Shown here: positions 1-9,344 of the stretch, one piece after another
Position numbering within the stretch: position 1 is the first letter of the stretch
Layout: each line of letters opens with the position of its first letter
Assembly: GCF_014200605.1 (NCBI RefSeq)
Contig: NZ_JACHCE010000002.1
Coordinates: forward strand, 611,300-675,299
Origin: Pedobacter cryoconitis
Lineage (GTDB): Bacteria; Bacteroidota; Bacteroidia; Sphingobacteriales; Sphingobacteriaceae
Length of the DNA stretch: 64,000 nt
Reading direction: 5' to 3'
Notes under the pieces: generated by a model
Databases searched by the model: none
Told to the model about the DNA's origin: nothing
Seen by the model: the letters and a program-made list of their open reading frames with translations, nothing else
Position numbers and translations under genes: made by a program

Positions 1-266
1 CCGAATGTTCGAACAACTGGTTTTGAATTAAAAATCGGTTTAGGTTCGGTCCCAACAACATTGATTCTTTCTTTTATTTGCCGAAAAATGAAATCCATAT
101 TTTCGTAAGGACGATCTTGTTGCTTAAAATAAATGATTAAAGATTCATATTCACGTCTGTAATCTTCATTTTCTGCAAGTATTGCCATAAAATGCTGATC
201 GTCATGGGCAGAGATCTCTCCCGATAATTTTTCGCTAAGTAATTCAGTGAATCTCTGATCAGTCAT
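1..266 (-). CDS. FecR-family anti-sigma factor, N-terminal fragment
   Basis: Partial gene running off the left edge; only about 88 N-terminal residues are visible, starting with MTDQRFTELLSEKLSGEISA. The acidic, helical start with the pattern 'LLsekLsGEISahDdqhFma.laen.dyR.ey' resembles the cytoplasmic anti-sigma domain of Bacteroidota FecR proteins. It starts 52 bases downstream of the ECF sigma stop codon on the same strand, the usual sigma/anti-sigma order. The membrane segment and FecR domain would lie outside the window. The family call rests on the N-terminal pattern and on context. Confidence 0.7.
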   Translation of the reverse strand, partial: MTDQRFTELLSEKLSGEISAHDDQHFMAILAENEDYRREYESLIIYFKQQDRPYENMDFIFRQIKERINVVGTEPKPIFNSKPVVRTF

Positions 267-318
267 TGGACATTATTTATACTTTGTATAGAGTAGTACC
301 CTTTTTTGTTAAAATTGC

Positions 319-951
319 TTACAAGAATTGAAAAATATGTAAAAAAAATATTAAAACTATTAAATTAAGTGTATTATCGCTCTTCGCGTCCTTTGTATAA
401 ATATGGTGATAAGCTTTGAGACTTATTCTTAATTTGTCTATTGCCCTGAATAATTGTGTTTGTACTGTTCTTGGTGAGATTTCCAGAATTTCTGCCACTT
501 CCTTATATTTCATGCCATTTTCTTTAATCAGCTTAAAAATAATCCGGGCTTGTTGCGGAAGTTTGTTGATCGCCTGGTCTAATTTATAATGCAGCTCTTT
601 ATTTTCCAGCTCCTTTTCAGGATCTGCATGGTGCATAAATTGAAACTCATTGGATGGCTCTATTTCTACCAGGTGAACATTGGCATTTTTCTTAATATAT
701 TTCAGAGATTGATTCCTGACCGCAGTAAAAAGATAAGTTTCAAGATTGAGAATTACCGTTTCTGCCTTCCTGTTTTCCCAGCAGCGCACAAGAATATCAG
801 AAATAATCTCTTCGGCTACTTCTTTTTTTCCTACATAATAAATGCAGAATTTGATCAGCCTGTTGAATAAAAGATAGTATAAAGCTTCGAAAGCTTTAAC
901 GTCGTCTTCCACGCAAATCTTTGTCCATAAGGGAGATAAGTCAGGTTTCAA
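319..951 (-). CDS. RNA polymerase ECF sigma factor, FecI-like, with hydrophobic C-terminal tail
   Basis: A 210-residue sigma-70 family ECF factor that would direct RNA polymerase to a cell-surface-signalled operon. Region 2 is seen around residues 20-90 (FEALYYLLFNRLIKFCIYYV, then the ETYLFTAVRNQSLKYIK helix). Region 4 is seen around 125-180 (KLPQQARIIFKLIKENGMKY, then EVAEILEISPRTVQTQLFRA as the helix-turn-helix). The protein continues past region 4 into a strongly hydrophobic tail at about 193-210 (LNLIVLIFFLHIFQFL), which could associate with the membrane or with its anti-sigma factor. A FecR-like gene follows on the same strand. The SusC gene at 1199 diverges from it and lacks an STN signalling domain, so the target operon is probably to the left of the window. 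Confidence 0.88.
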   Translation of the reverse strand: MKPDLSPLWTKICVEDDVKAFEALYYLLFNRLIKFCIYYVGKKEVAEEIISDILVRCWENRKAETVILNLETYLFTAVRNQSLKYIKKNANVHLVEIEPSNEFQFMHHADPEKELENKELHYKLDQAINKLPQQARIIFKLIKENGMKYKEVAEILEISPRTVQTQLFRAIDKLRISLKAYHHIYTKDAKSDNTLNLIVLIFFLHIFQFL

Positions 952-1198
952 GGCCTCTTGGAATTAATAACAGTTATAAGAATTGGCAAGATAAATAATT
1001 AAAATAATAAATCGATGATTGTTTAAACGCTTGCTAATTCGATTTTATTTAATAAAAAGTGATTTTCTTGTAGGCAATTATTACTTAAAAGGGGTCTCTC
1101 CCTTAACATGTATTTTTTTTAGGAAGATATATGAGGTGCCTTCATCGGTTTTTGAGGGCAAAAGAGCTAACCAAAATATTTAACTGTAATCAGCAAAA

Positions 1199-4100
1199 AT
1201 GAAAAAAACATTACAATTGACGTGTTTACTACTTTACGCTTCGTCGCATGCTTTTGCAACGGTAAAGTCAGATCATCCTAAACTATTAACTCCTTTAATG
1301 AATATTCCAGGTTTCTCTGCAGCCGATCAGGTGAAGGGAACGGTGCGTGATGCTACTGGAACTACTTTACCAGGAGTGTCGGTTCAAGTAAAAGGGACTA
1401 AGCTGGTTACGCAAACGAATGCGTCCGGACAATATGGTATAGCCGCTAAAGCAGGCGATATCCTTGTTTTCTCTTATATAGGGTATGATAAGCAAGAAAT
1501 CACAGTTGGTAGTCAGACTACTGTTGATGTGGTATTGAAATCTAACACACAAGAATTGAATACGGTAGTGGTAACGGCTTTGGGTATCAAAAGAACAAGC
1601 CGTTCAACAACTTATTCTACACAACAGGTTGACGGTGACGAGCTGACCAGAGCAAAAGATGCCAACTTAGTGAACTCACTAAACGGTAAAGTTGCAGGTT
1701 TAACGATCTCACGCAGTTCATCAGGTGTGGGTGGTTCAGCAAAAGTAATCTTAAGAGGAAGTAAATCAGCTTCTGGTAGTAACCAGGCGCTGTATGTTAT
1801 TGATGGGGTTCCTATGAATAACAGTATTTCGAGTCAGGCCGTTTCAAGTACAGGAAATGGTGCTTCGACACAACCTAACTCTGCTTACGGCGGAAGTACT
1901 TCTTATGATGGTGGTGACCCGATTTCTAACTTAAACCCAGAAGATATTGCGAGTATATCTGTGTTGAAAGGTGGTTCGGCAGCTGCATTATATGGTAGCC
2001 AGGCTGCAAACGGTGTAATTATCGTAACTACGAAGTCGGGTGAAGCCGGAAAAGCGAAAGTTAATTTCACTTCGGGTTTCAGTATTGATCAGGCGGCAAC
2101 GAAACCAGAATTTCAAAATAAATACGGCCAGACTTCGGGAAACTCCAGCCAGAGCTGGGGCCCTGCTATCACCAATGGTCAGGATAATTTAAAGTCGTAT
2201 TTCAGAACGGGACAAAACTATACGAACTCGATTAGTTTATCTGCAGGTTCAGAAAAATTACAGACTTACTTTTCTTATGCTAACACAACTTCATCAGGCA
2301 TTCAGCCAGGAAATGAGTTGAGCCGTCATAACGTCAATCTGAAAGAGACAGGAAGTTTCTTCAATGACAAACTGACTATTTCCGGAAACGTAAACTATAT
2401 CAGACAAAAAATTAATAACTCTCCACTGATTGGTCTTTACTTTAATCCATTGACAGGATTGTATTTATTCCCAAGAGGGCTGGATATTAAACCTTACAAA
2501 ACCGGATTTGAGCAGCTTGATCCAACAAGAAACCTGAATACACAAAACTGGCCTTTCTTATCGGAAGATATTCAGCAAAATCCATGGTGGATTAACAACA
2601 GAAATCAGAATGAGCTGAACAGAGATCGTCTGATGCTGAACGTGAGTGCCAAGTATAAAGTAAACCCATGGTTAGATATTCAGGCCCGTGGAAGTATGGA
2701 TACTTATACTGATACTTATGATCAGAAAAACTATGCAGGAACTTCGATCACGTTAACGGATAAAAACGGTAGTTATGTATATTCAAACAATAATTCAAGA
2801 CAGCAATATGCTGACGTTATCGCAAATTTCAATGTTCCGTTAGAACACTTCAAGATCACAGGAACTGTGGGTACAAGTATCCAGGACTTTTATGATAACG
2901 GAGTTACTTTTAACTCAGGAAAAGACGGATTAAACATCCCTAATAAATTCGTAATCCAGAATTTTAAAGCATTAAACCCATTAAATTCTGGGAATACATA
3001 TAACCATAAACAAATACGTTCAGTTTTTGCAAGTGCAAGTGTTGCATTTGATAACTGGATCAACTTAGATGCAACAATACGTACAGACTGGTCTTCGGCT
3101 TTAGCTTTTACTACTGGTAATCCTTTTTCTTATCCTTCGGTAGGTATCAACTTTATCATTAACGAAAAACTGAACTTACCACAATGGGTTAGTTTTGCAA
3201 AAGTTCGTGGTTCTTATGCACAGGTAGGTAATGATGTACCAAACTATGTAACTAACATTCTGAACTCTTTTGGTGCAGGTGGTGGAATTTCAACGCCAAT
3301 AAGATCTTCTTTTGTGGATTTAAAACCTGAGCGTACTAACTCTCTTGAATTTGGTACGGAATGGAGGTTCTTCAGCAACCGTTTAAACTTTGACTTTACA
3401 TTCTATAAAACAAATACCAAAAATCAGTTCTTTACAGCTGACGCTTCTCAGGCTTCGTTGTTTAACCAGTATTATTTCAACGCTGGAAATGTACAGAATA
3501 AAGGTATAGAAGTTGTTTTAGGTTATGACATCTTAAACGGAGATGGATTGAAATGGAAAACAACGGTTAACTATTCCATGAACAGAAACAAAATCCTTGC
3601 GCTTTCTCCAGAAATCAATGAGTTTACTTTAAGTGGTGCTTCTGGTGCTAACTATGTTTCTAAATTTAAAGTAGGCGGGTCGTTCGGTGATATCTATGGT
3701 ACTTCACTGAAACGTGATGATCAGGGAAGAGTATTAATCATTGATGGAAAACCTACAGCAGCTGACGGTGGTAATAACACTTTCCTTGGTAATGCAAATC
3801 CAAGATGGCAGTTAGGATGGGGTAACACATTCAACTATAAGAATTTCTCTTTGACTTTCTTGCTTGACGGTAAGTTTGGTGGCAAAGTAATGTCTATTAC
3901 GGAGTCTATGCTGGAACAATATGGTGTAGCTAAAGTTACAGGTGATGCCCGCGATCAGGGTGGTGTTTCTGTGAACGGTGTAGACCAGGCAGGAAACCCT
4001 GTTTCTAAAGTAGATGCTCAGAAATGGTACAGTGTTGTAGGTGGTAGAGAAGGTATTTCGAGCGAACACATGTACAGTGCTACAGTGGTACGTATGAGAG

Positions 4101-4312
4101 AATTATCTTTTGGTTATAATATACCTATGAAACCAGGTTTCATTAAAAACCTGAAGTTATCTGTTACAGGCAGAAACTTATTTTATCTGTACAAGAAAGC
4201 TCCGTTTGATCCCGAGTTGAGTATGTCAACTGCAAATGGTCTTTCAGGTGTAGATATCTTTATGCCGCCAGCTTTGCGTAATTATGGCTTCTCTTTAAAT
4301 GCTAACTTTTAG
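1199..4312 (+). CDS. SusC/RagA-family TonB-dependent outer-membrane transporter (pair 1)
   Basis: A 1037-residue SusC-like transporter that imports glycans or peptides across the outer membrane using TonB energy. Signal peptide at residues 1-20, cleaved after SSHAFA. A carboxypeptidase-regulatory-like beta-sandwich follows at about 44-115 (VKGTVRDATGTTLPGVSVQV). The TonB-box-like junction LNTVVVTALGIKR is at 120-132 and the plug at about 140-280 (QALYVIDGVPMNN; SVLKGGSAAALYGSQAANGV). The rest is the 22-strand barrel, ending in the aromatic outer-membrane signature GFSLNANF. There is no N-terminal STN domain, so it is probably not part of a FecI/FecR relay. Its SusD partner starts 35 bases downstream. 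The GH92 gene beyond suggests a mannose-containing substrate; that specificity is inference. Confidence 0.95.
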   Translation: MKKTLQLTCLLLYASSHAFATVKSDHPKLLTPLMNIPGFSAADQVKGTVRDATGTTLPGVSVQVKGTKLVTQTNASGQYGIAAKAGDILVFSYIGYDKQEITVGSQTTVDVVLKSNTQELNTVVVTALGIKRTSRSTTYSTQQVDGDELTRAKDANLVNSLNGKVAGLTISRSSSGVGGSAKVILRGSKSASGSNQALYVIDGVPMNNSISSQAVSSTGNGASTQPNSAYGGSTSYDGGDPISNLNPEDIASISVLKGGSAAALYGSQAANGVIIVTTKSGEAGKAKVNFTSGFSIDQAATKPEFQNKYGQTSGNSSQSWGPAITNGQDNLKSYFRTGQNYTNSISLSAGSEKLQTYFSYANTTSSGIQPGNELSRHNVNLKETGSFFNDKLTISGNVNYIRQKINNSPLIGLYFNPLTGLYLFPRGLDIKPYKTGFEQLDPTRNLNTQNWPFLSEDIQQNPWWINNRNQNELNRDRLMLNVSAKYKVNPWLDIQARGSMDTYTDTYDQKNYAGTSITLTDKNGSYVYSNNNSRQQYADVIANFNVPLEHFKITGTVGTSIQDFYDNGVTFNSGKDGLNIPNKFVIQNFKALNPLNSGNTYNHKQIRSVFASASVAFDNWINLDATIRTDWSSALAFTTGNPFSYPSVGINFIINEKLNLPQWVSFAKVRGSYAQVGNDVPNYVTNILNSFGAGGGISTPIRSSFVDLKPERTNSLEFGTEWRFFSNRLNFDFTFYKTNTKNQFFTADASQASLFNQYYFNAGNVQNKGIEVVLGYDILNGDGLKWKTTVNYSMNRNKILALSPEINEFTLSGASGANYVSKFKVGGSFGDIYGTSLKRDDQGRVLIIDGKPTAADGGNNTFLGNANPRWQLGWGNTFNYKNFSLTFLLDGKFGGKVMSITESMLEQYGVAKVTGDARDQGGVSVNGVDQAGNPVSKVDAQKWYSVVGGREGISSEHMYSATVVRMRELSFGYNIPMKPGFIKNLKLSVTGRNLFYLYKKAPFDPELSMSTANGLSGVDIFMPPALRNYGFSLNANF

Positions 4313-4347
4313 TAACCAGTTGTTTTTTTAACAATAAGACAAAGAAA

Positions 4348-6003
4348 ATGAAAACGAAATTCAATATATCAATTCCGGCAAACAGGTTGCGCGTAGCAGG
4401 CGCGTTATGCCTGGCTGTGTTGACCATTACTTCCTGCAAAAAAAGCTTCGAAAATATTAATACAGATCCTGTAGGTATCTCAGATAAAGAATTAATTGCT
4501 GATTATAATGATCTTAAATTCTTCTTTCAGATGGAGCAGAGATCAATTGTTAACTTCTCTGGCGGTGGTGATCCAAACTCTTACCAGGTTCAGCAGAATT
4601 TAAATGCTGATAACTTTTCTGGTTACTTTATGTCACCTACTCCATTTAATGGTGGTAATAACAATACCAACTATTTCATGGTTCAGGGCTGGAATGGTGA
4701 GGCATTTAAAGTAGGCTATTTAAATATAATGGCTAATGTCAGAAAACTGAAAAACAACGGGATCGACCAGACTTATCCATCAGTTTGGGCGGTATCTCAA
4801 TTGATCAAAGTTACGGCGATGAGCAGAGTGACCGATATCTATGGTCCTATTCCTTACAGTACTGTAGGTTTAAAGGTGAATAACCCTTATGATAGCCAGA
4901 AAGATGTTTATTATCAGTTCTTCACTGAACTGGATGATGCGCAGAAGAAAATTAACGACTTCGTATCAACAGGTAAAACTCTTCCTTTTAGCTTTAGTGA
5001 TTTTGATTTAGTATACAATGGAAACCTGGCTACCTGGTTAAAATATGCAAACTCTTTACGTTTGAGGTTAGCGATGCGCCTGGTCAAAGTTGATCCTGGA
5101 AAAGCTCAGTTAGAAGGGGAGAAAGCAATGAATCCTGCAAATGGAGGATTGTTAACTTCTCCTGCAGATAATATGGCAGTTAAAGTTCTTGGTGTAGGGT
5201 TCAGCAATCCATTGGTATTTATCTCTCAGGATTGGGGAGATACAAGAATGGGTGCTGCAATTGAATCTTACTTATCAGGTTATGCAGATCCAAGATTACC
5301 AAAGTATTTTGATAAGTCTACGGATAAGAACTTAGGCGGACAATATAAAGGAATCCGTATCGGTACAAATATTGTTTCCAAAGATGACTATGTTGGTTAT
5401 TCTGGTTTGAATGTGAGCAATGGAACACCGACCTTCTCGAAATCAAGCCCTGTTCAGTTAATGACAGCTGCAGAGGTTTATTTCTTACGTGCTGAAGCTG
5501 CCCTGAGAGGGTGGGCTAATGCAGGTGGAAGTGCTCAAAGCTTATATGAACTAGGTATCACAACTTCATTTCAGCAATATGGTCTGGGTGATGCGAGTAC
5601 TTATATCAATAATGCTACGAATGTTCCTGCAGCTTATGTTGATCCTAAGAATGCAGTAAACAATGCGCCTTCACCAACTTCTATTACCGTGAAATGGGAT
5701 GGCAGTGCTACCAATGAGCAAAACCTGGAACGTATTATTACGCAGAAATGGCTGGCAATTTTCCCTGAAGGTCAGGAAGCATGGTCAGAATACCGTCGTA
5801 CAGGATATCCAAAACTTTTCCCTGTAGTTCAAAATAACAGTGGCGGTACAATCAATACTGCAATTCAAATCAGAAGATTGCCATTCCCACAGAACGAACG
5901 TAATACTAACAGTACTGAATTAGATAAAGGTATCCAGTTATTGGGTGGCCCTGATAATGGTGGTACAAGATTATGGTGGGATGTAGCCAAACCGAATTTC
6001 TAA
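4348..6003 (+). CDS. SusD/RagB-like nutrient-binding outer-membrane lipoprotein (pair 1)
   Basis: A 551-residue surface lipoprotein acting as the lid of the SusC transporter encoded just upstream. A signal peptide ends in the lipobox TITSC, so Cys30 is the lipidated residue, followed by KKSFENINTDP, a typical mature SusD start. The body has the TPR-like helices expected of the family (the WLKYANSLRLRLAMRLVKVD segment; AEVYFLRAEAALRGW) and the C-terminal motif 'IITQKWLAIFPEGQEAWSEY'. The pattern fits the SusD-like_2 branch more than classical RagB. A strong hairpin terminator lies just after the gene, so the GH92 gene may be transcribed partly independently. Confidence 0.93.
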   Translation: MKTKFNISIPANRLRVAGALCLAVLTITSCKKSFENINTDPVGISDKELIADYNDLKFFFQMEQRSIVNFSGGGDPNSYQVQQNLNADNFSGYFMSPTPFNGGNNNTNYFMVQGWNGEAFKVGYLNIMANVRKLKNNGIDQTYPSVWAVSQLIKVTAMSRVTDIYGPIPYSTVGLKVNNPYDSQKDVYYQFFTELDDAQKKINDFVSTGKTLPFSFSDFDLVYNGNLATWLKYANSLRLRLAMRLVKVDPGKAQLEGEKAMNPANGGLLTSPADNMAVKVLGVGFSNPLVFISQDWGDTRMGAAIESYLSGYADPRLPKYFDKSTDKNLGGQYKGIRIGTNIVSKDDYVGYSGLNVSNGTPTFSKSSPVQLMTAAEVYFLRAEAALRGWANAGGSAQSLYELGITTSFQQYGLGDASTYINNATNVPAAYVDPKNAVNNAPSPTSITVKWDGSATNEQNLERIITQKWLAIFPEGQEAWSEYRRTGYPKLFPVVQNNSGGTINTAIQIRRLPFPQNERNTNSTELDKGIQLLGGPDNGGTRLWWDVAKPNF

Positions 6004-6032
6004 AATCCGGTTTAAAACAATAAAATTACACG

Positions 6033-6083
6033 CACCGGTCTTTTTATCGCCTGTTTCTGGCATAGAAAGACCGGTGTTTTTTT
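6033..6083 (+). terminator. Rho-independent terminator after SusCD pair 1
   Basis: An 11-bp perfect stem (CACCGGTCTTT at 6033-6043 pairs with AAAGACCGGTG at 6066-6076), a 22-base loop and a following T run. It lies between the susD-like gene and the GH92 gene on the plus strand. Confidence 0.8.
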
Positions 6084-6107
6084 ATTTTTACAGCTTATAT
6101 ATTTACA

Positions 6108-8366
6108 ATGAGTAGAAAAAAAACAGGTCTGATATTTATTTGCAGTTTGATTTTTAGTTTTAATCTGAGTGCACAAAGTAATTTAAGTCAGTATGTAGAT
6201 CCGATGATAGGTTCGGATGCACATGGACACGTATTTGTTGGTGCTAATGTACCATTTGGTGCAGTACAGTTAGGCCCTACAAATATTTTTGAGGGCTGGG
6301 ACTGGTGCAGTGGGTATCATTATTCAAGTAATACCATTGTTGGTTTCACCCATACACATTTAAGCGGTACGGGAATTGGTGACCTGAACGATGTACTGGT
6401 TATGCCGGCTACAGGTAAGGTGCAATTGGATAAAGGGACTAAAACTGATCAGAAGAACGGGTATGTATCTACCTTCTCTCATGCAAATGAGGTAACTAAA
6501 CCAGGCTATTATAGCGTTGTTCTGGATAAATATAAGATCAAAGCAGAACTTACGGCTTCGGAGCGGGTTGGTTTTCACCGTTATACTTTTGCTCCAAAAC
6601 AGGATAATCCACATGTGATGCTGGATCTGAGTGATGGTATAGGCTGGGATAAACCTGTAGAAACTTATATCAGGCAGATTAACAGTACTACTTTGGTCGG
6701 TTATCGTTTATCTACCGGATGGGCCAAAGATCAGCGCTTATACTTTGCTGTTAAACTTTCACAACCTTTAAGCAGTATGTCACTTTATGACAGTACGCAG
6801 GTGGCTTCTTCTGTTACGGAGGCTAAAGGCAGAAAAATTAAAGCGGTATTGAATTTCAAAGCTATTGAGAAAAATATCCTGCAAATGAAAGTGGGTATCT
6901 CTCCGGTGAGTTATGAAAACGCATTAGCTAATATCACTGCTGAGATTCCTGCATGGGATTTTGCTAAAGTAGTAGCGGCTGCAAATACGAAATGGAATAA
7001 AGAGTTGTCTAAAATTGAGATCGAAGGCAGCAAAGAGACTAAAAAGGTTTTCTATACAGCTTTATACCATACCATGATTGCCCCATCCTTATTTAATGAT
7101 GCCAATGGCGATTACCGTGGTACTGATAAGAAAGTTTATCATAAACCTGGATTTGATAACTATACTACTTTTTCATTATGGGATACTTACCGGGCTTTTC
7201 ATCCTTTGTACACTATTGTACATCCTGATAAAGTATCAGACATTATCAATTCATTTCTGGCTATCTATAAACAACAGGGAAAATTACCAGTATGGCATTT
7301 AATGGGAAATGAAACCAATACCATGATCGGATATCATGCGGTGCCGATTATTGTAGATGCTTATCTGAAAGGTTTCAGAAAATATGATACTGAGCTTGCT
7401 TACGAGGCGATTAAACATTCTGCGATGCAGAAAGAGGACGGTATAGAATATATACAGCAATTGAAATATATTCCTGCCGATAAAGTGAATGAAGCGGTGG
7501 CAAAAGGGCTGGAATATGCGATTGATGACTGGTGTATCGCCCGTATGGCTAAAGCAATGCATAAAGAAGAGGACTATGTTTATTTTAGCAAGAGAGCTAA
7601 ATTATATGCTGAATATTTTGATCCGAAAATAGAGTTTATGCGTGGTAAACTTGCGGATGGCAGCTGGCGCAAACCTTTTGATCCTGTTGCTTCTAAACAC
7701 CGTGAAGATGACTATACAGAAGGAAATGCATGGCAATATACCTGGTTGGTTCCACAAGATCCGGAAGGCCTGATCCGCTTGTTTGGTGGTGAGGGTGGTT
7801 TTACCAGGAAACTGGATTCTTTATTTAGTATCAGTTCTGTAGTAGAAGCAGGTGGTTCTCCTGATATCAGCGGGTTGATCGGGCAGTATGCGCAAGGTAA
7901 TGAGCCCAATCATCATACACCTTATCTATATGCTTATGCAGGTAAACCATGGAAAACTGCACAGGTAGTACGTCAGATCACAGATTCATTGTATACTGCT
8001 AAACCAGACGGTCTTTGTGGTAATGAAGATCTGGGACAGATGTCATCCTGGTATGTGTTTTCTGCTTTAGGATTCTATCCTGTTAATCCGGCTAACGGAG
8101 AATATGTATTTGGTTCTCCATTAATCGATAATGCAGTTATTAATCTTCCGGGTGGTAAGAAATTCGGAATTAAAGTGGTTGGTAACGGGCCGAAAAATAA
8201 GTATATCCAGAAAGCGATGTTAAATGGCAGGCCTTATACTAAAAACTATCTGAGACATGATGCGATCGTAGCAGGGGGGATGCTGACCTTATATATGGGT
8301 GATCAGCCATCTGCAACATGGGGAGTTAGTGAAGCAGACCGGCCTAAATCCGGGGGGGCTGAATAA
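6108..8366 (+). CDS. GH92 family alpha-mannosidase
   Basis: A 752-residue exported glycoside hydrolase of family GH92, calcium-dependent exo-alpha-mannosidases (often alpha-1,2) that trim N-glycans or yeast mannan. Signal peptide at about 1-22 (ending LSAQ). The N-terminal beta-sandwich has YVDPMIGSDAHGHVFVGANV and FTHTHLSGTGIGDLND. The (alpha/alpha)6 catalytic domain has FSLWDTYRAFHPLYTIVHP, PVWHLMGNETNTMIGYHA, EGNAWQYTWLVPQD, GNEPNHHTPYLYAYAG and GNEDLGQMSSWYVFSALGFY, the last being the family's most conserved catalytic block. Length is normal for the family. It lies 104 bases after the SusD gene on the same strand, making a small mannoside-utilisation locus. Exact linkage specificity cannot be read from sequence. 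Confidence 0.93.
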   Translation: MSRKKTGLIFICSLIFSFNLSAQSNLSQYVDPMIGSDAHGHVFVGANVPFGAVQLGPTNIFEGWDWCSGYHYSSNTIVGFTHTHLSGTGIGDLNDVLVMPATGKVQLDKGTKTDQKNGYVSTFSHANEVTKPGYYSVVLDKYKIKAELTASERVGFHRYTFAPKQDNPHVMLDLSDGIGWDKPVETYIRQINSTTLVGYRLSTGWAKDQRLYFAVKLSQPLSSMSLYDSTQVASSVTEAKGRKIKAVLNFKAIEKNILQMKVGISPVSYENALANITAEIPAWDFAKVVAAANTKWNKELSKIEIEGSKETKKVFYTALYHTMIAPSLFNDANGDYRGTDKKVYHKPGFDNYTTFSLWDTYRAFHPLYTIVHPDKVSDIINSFLAIYKQQGKLPVWHLMGNETNTMIGYHAVPIIVDAYLKGFRKYDTELAYEAIKHSAMQKEDGIEYIQQLKYIPADKVNEAVAKGLEYAIDDWCIARMAKAMHKEEDYVYFSKRAKLYAEYFDPKIEFMRGKLADGSWRKPFDPVASKHREDDYTEGNAWQYTWLVPQDPEGLIRLFGGEGGFTRKLDSLFSISSVVEAGGSPDISGLIGQYAQGNEPNHHTPYLYAYAGKPWKTAQVVRQITDSLYTAKPDGLCGNEDLGQMSSWYVFSALGFYPVNPANGEYVFGSPLIDNAVINLPGGKKFGIKVVGNGPKNKYIQKAMLNGRPYTKNYLRHDAIVAGGMLTLYMGDQPSATWGVSEADRPKSGGAE

Positions 8367-8381
8367 GACCTTCTTTGTTAT

Positions 8382-8419
8382 AAAAAAAGGGTTGCTCCAT
8401 GAGCAACCCTTTTTTTATA
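8382..8419. terminator. Bidirectional terminator between GH92 and barstar genes
   Basis: Convergent terminator: stem AGGGTTGCTC / GAGCAACCCT with a CAT triloop, flanked by A7 on the left and T7 on the right, so it can act on both strands. It ends the GH92 transcript and the minus-strand RNase/barstar transcript. Confidence 0.9.
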
Positions 8420-8437
8420 ACGTTTATTTGAGCATGA

Positions 8438-8887
8438 CTATTTAGCTTCGTGATAGCTGATATTCAATTTCTCCAGTTCTGATACTGTTGCAGGTGTTTT
8501 CTCAATGTAGATATTAAACACCGCTTTATTTCTGAAATCTTCTTCACCGGGATAATTAGGAACGTTATCCCATTGCTCGGCTACATCGTTCAGCAAATTC
8601 ATTAGATTAGTTTTCCGGGCAAGATCTTTTTCCTCACACAAGAAAAAAGAGTAATTACGAACTATAATAGCGAACTGAGATTCATTTAACCAGCTTAAAT
8701 CATTCAGCAGTTCTTCCAGTGAATCCAGGCTGCTGCTGTAATAATCGGGGAAGTCCAGTTGTTTAGCTATTTCGTGAATAAATTCATCCACAGTTACAAT
8801 TTCACGGCCATCTATCCGGACAATATGTGTATTGTCTTTAATCAGGTCCTTTTCTTTTCCGGCTTCAAAGAGGCAATATCCGTTCAT
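8438..8887 (-). CDS. Barstar-family RNase inhibitor (immunity protein)
   Basis: About 149 residues counted from the ATG at 8887 (MNGYCLFEAG); a longer in-frame start at 8944 would overlap the RNase gene and is less likely. Barstar binds and blocks guanyl-specific RNases in the cytoplasm. Barstar-like features are VRIDGREIVTVDEFIHEIAK, then LDFPDYYSSSLDSLEELLND and the WLNESQFAIIVRNYSFF strand. The Y-SS-LDSLEE-L-D block matches the barnase-binding helix of barstar. There is no signal peptide, so the protein is cytosolic. The gene begins 4 bases after the RNase stop codon, an operonic toxin-inhibitor pair. It is longer than classical barstar (about 90 residues), with extra residues mainly at the C-terminus. 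Confidence 0.88.
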   Translation of the reverse strand: MNGYCLFEAGKEKDLIKDNTHIVRIDGREIVTVDEFIHEIAKQLDFPDYYSSSLDSLEELLNDLSWLNESQFAIIVRNYSFFLCEEKDLARKTNLMNLLNDVAEQWDNVPNYPGEEDFRNKAVFNIYIEKTPATVSELEKLNISYHEAK

Positions 8888-8891
8888 GTTT

Positions 8892-9302
8892 TTAAAATTT
8901 TGTAAATGTTTTATAATGATCTCCTGTATAATAACGAATGCCATCAGCTCCGATTATAATCCGTTCCGCTCCTCTGTTCTTTCCTCTGACCTTAGGATTG
9001 ATGTCATACTCTTTATAAGCTACACCCGGAGGTAATCTGCCTTCCCGGTTCTGAAACACTGTTCCGCCAACGTATCCCTGTGGGGCCTTGTTGTTTTTAG
9101 CTACATAAGCAGCAACTGTATAGGCCTTTTGAGGGACACCAGCTACCTTAATGTTATCTTCGGCGTCTGTATCTGTTGATGATAAAGTACTTATTGCTGT
9201 TTTGTTCTGCTGTGCTGAGATCGTTTGATCGTTTGAAGAATGGGCTCCTCTGCAAGAGAAAAGCAGCACACAGCAGGTTATTAAGGTTAGTAGAATTCTC
9301 AT
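8892..9302 (-). CDS. Secreted lipoprotein guanyl-specific RNase (RNase Sa/barnase family)
   Basis: 136 residues. The signal peptide ends in the lipobox LLFSC (Cys17), followed by a Ser/Thr/Asn-rich linker (about 18-55) and a compact microbial RNase domain (about 60-136). Motifs match Streptomyces RNase Sa closely: VFQNREGRLP, YKEYDI, NRGAERIIIG and YYTGDHYKTF. The catalytic set is complete: Glu98 (general base), Arg110 and Arg114 (phosphate binding) and His129 (general acid). The enzyme should cleave single-stranded RNA after guanosine. The lipobox predicts membrane anchoring, in the periplasm or at the surface. Barstar follows 4 bases downstream. Upstream on the same strand, 154 bases away, is SusCD pair 2. 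It could be a nutrient-scavenging RNase or an antagonistic toxin. Confidence 0.88.
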   Translation of the reverse strand: MRILLTLITCCVLLFSCRGAHSSNDQTISAQQNKTAISTLSSTDTDAEDNIKVAGVPQKAYTVAAYVAKNNKAPQGYVGGTVFQNREGRLPPGVAYKEYDINPKVRGKNRGAERIIIGADGIRYYTGDHYKTFTKF

Positions 9303-9344
9303 ATCCTTCTTTTTTAGCGACTAAAATCCGGACTGTATAAGAGT

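Noticed and set aside
6033..6083. Terminator taken as proof that GH92 is a separate locus
   Set aside because: The hairpin may only reduce read-through; GH92 is co-directional and 104 bases away, so I kept it in the pair 1 locus.
7299..7562. Minus-strand ORF inside the GH92 gene
   Set aside because: No motif and a perfect overlap with conserved GH92 catalytic blocks.
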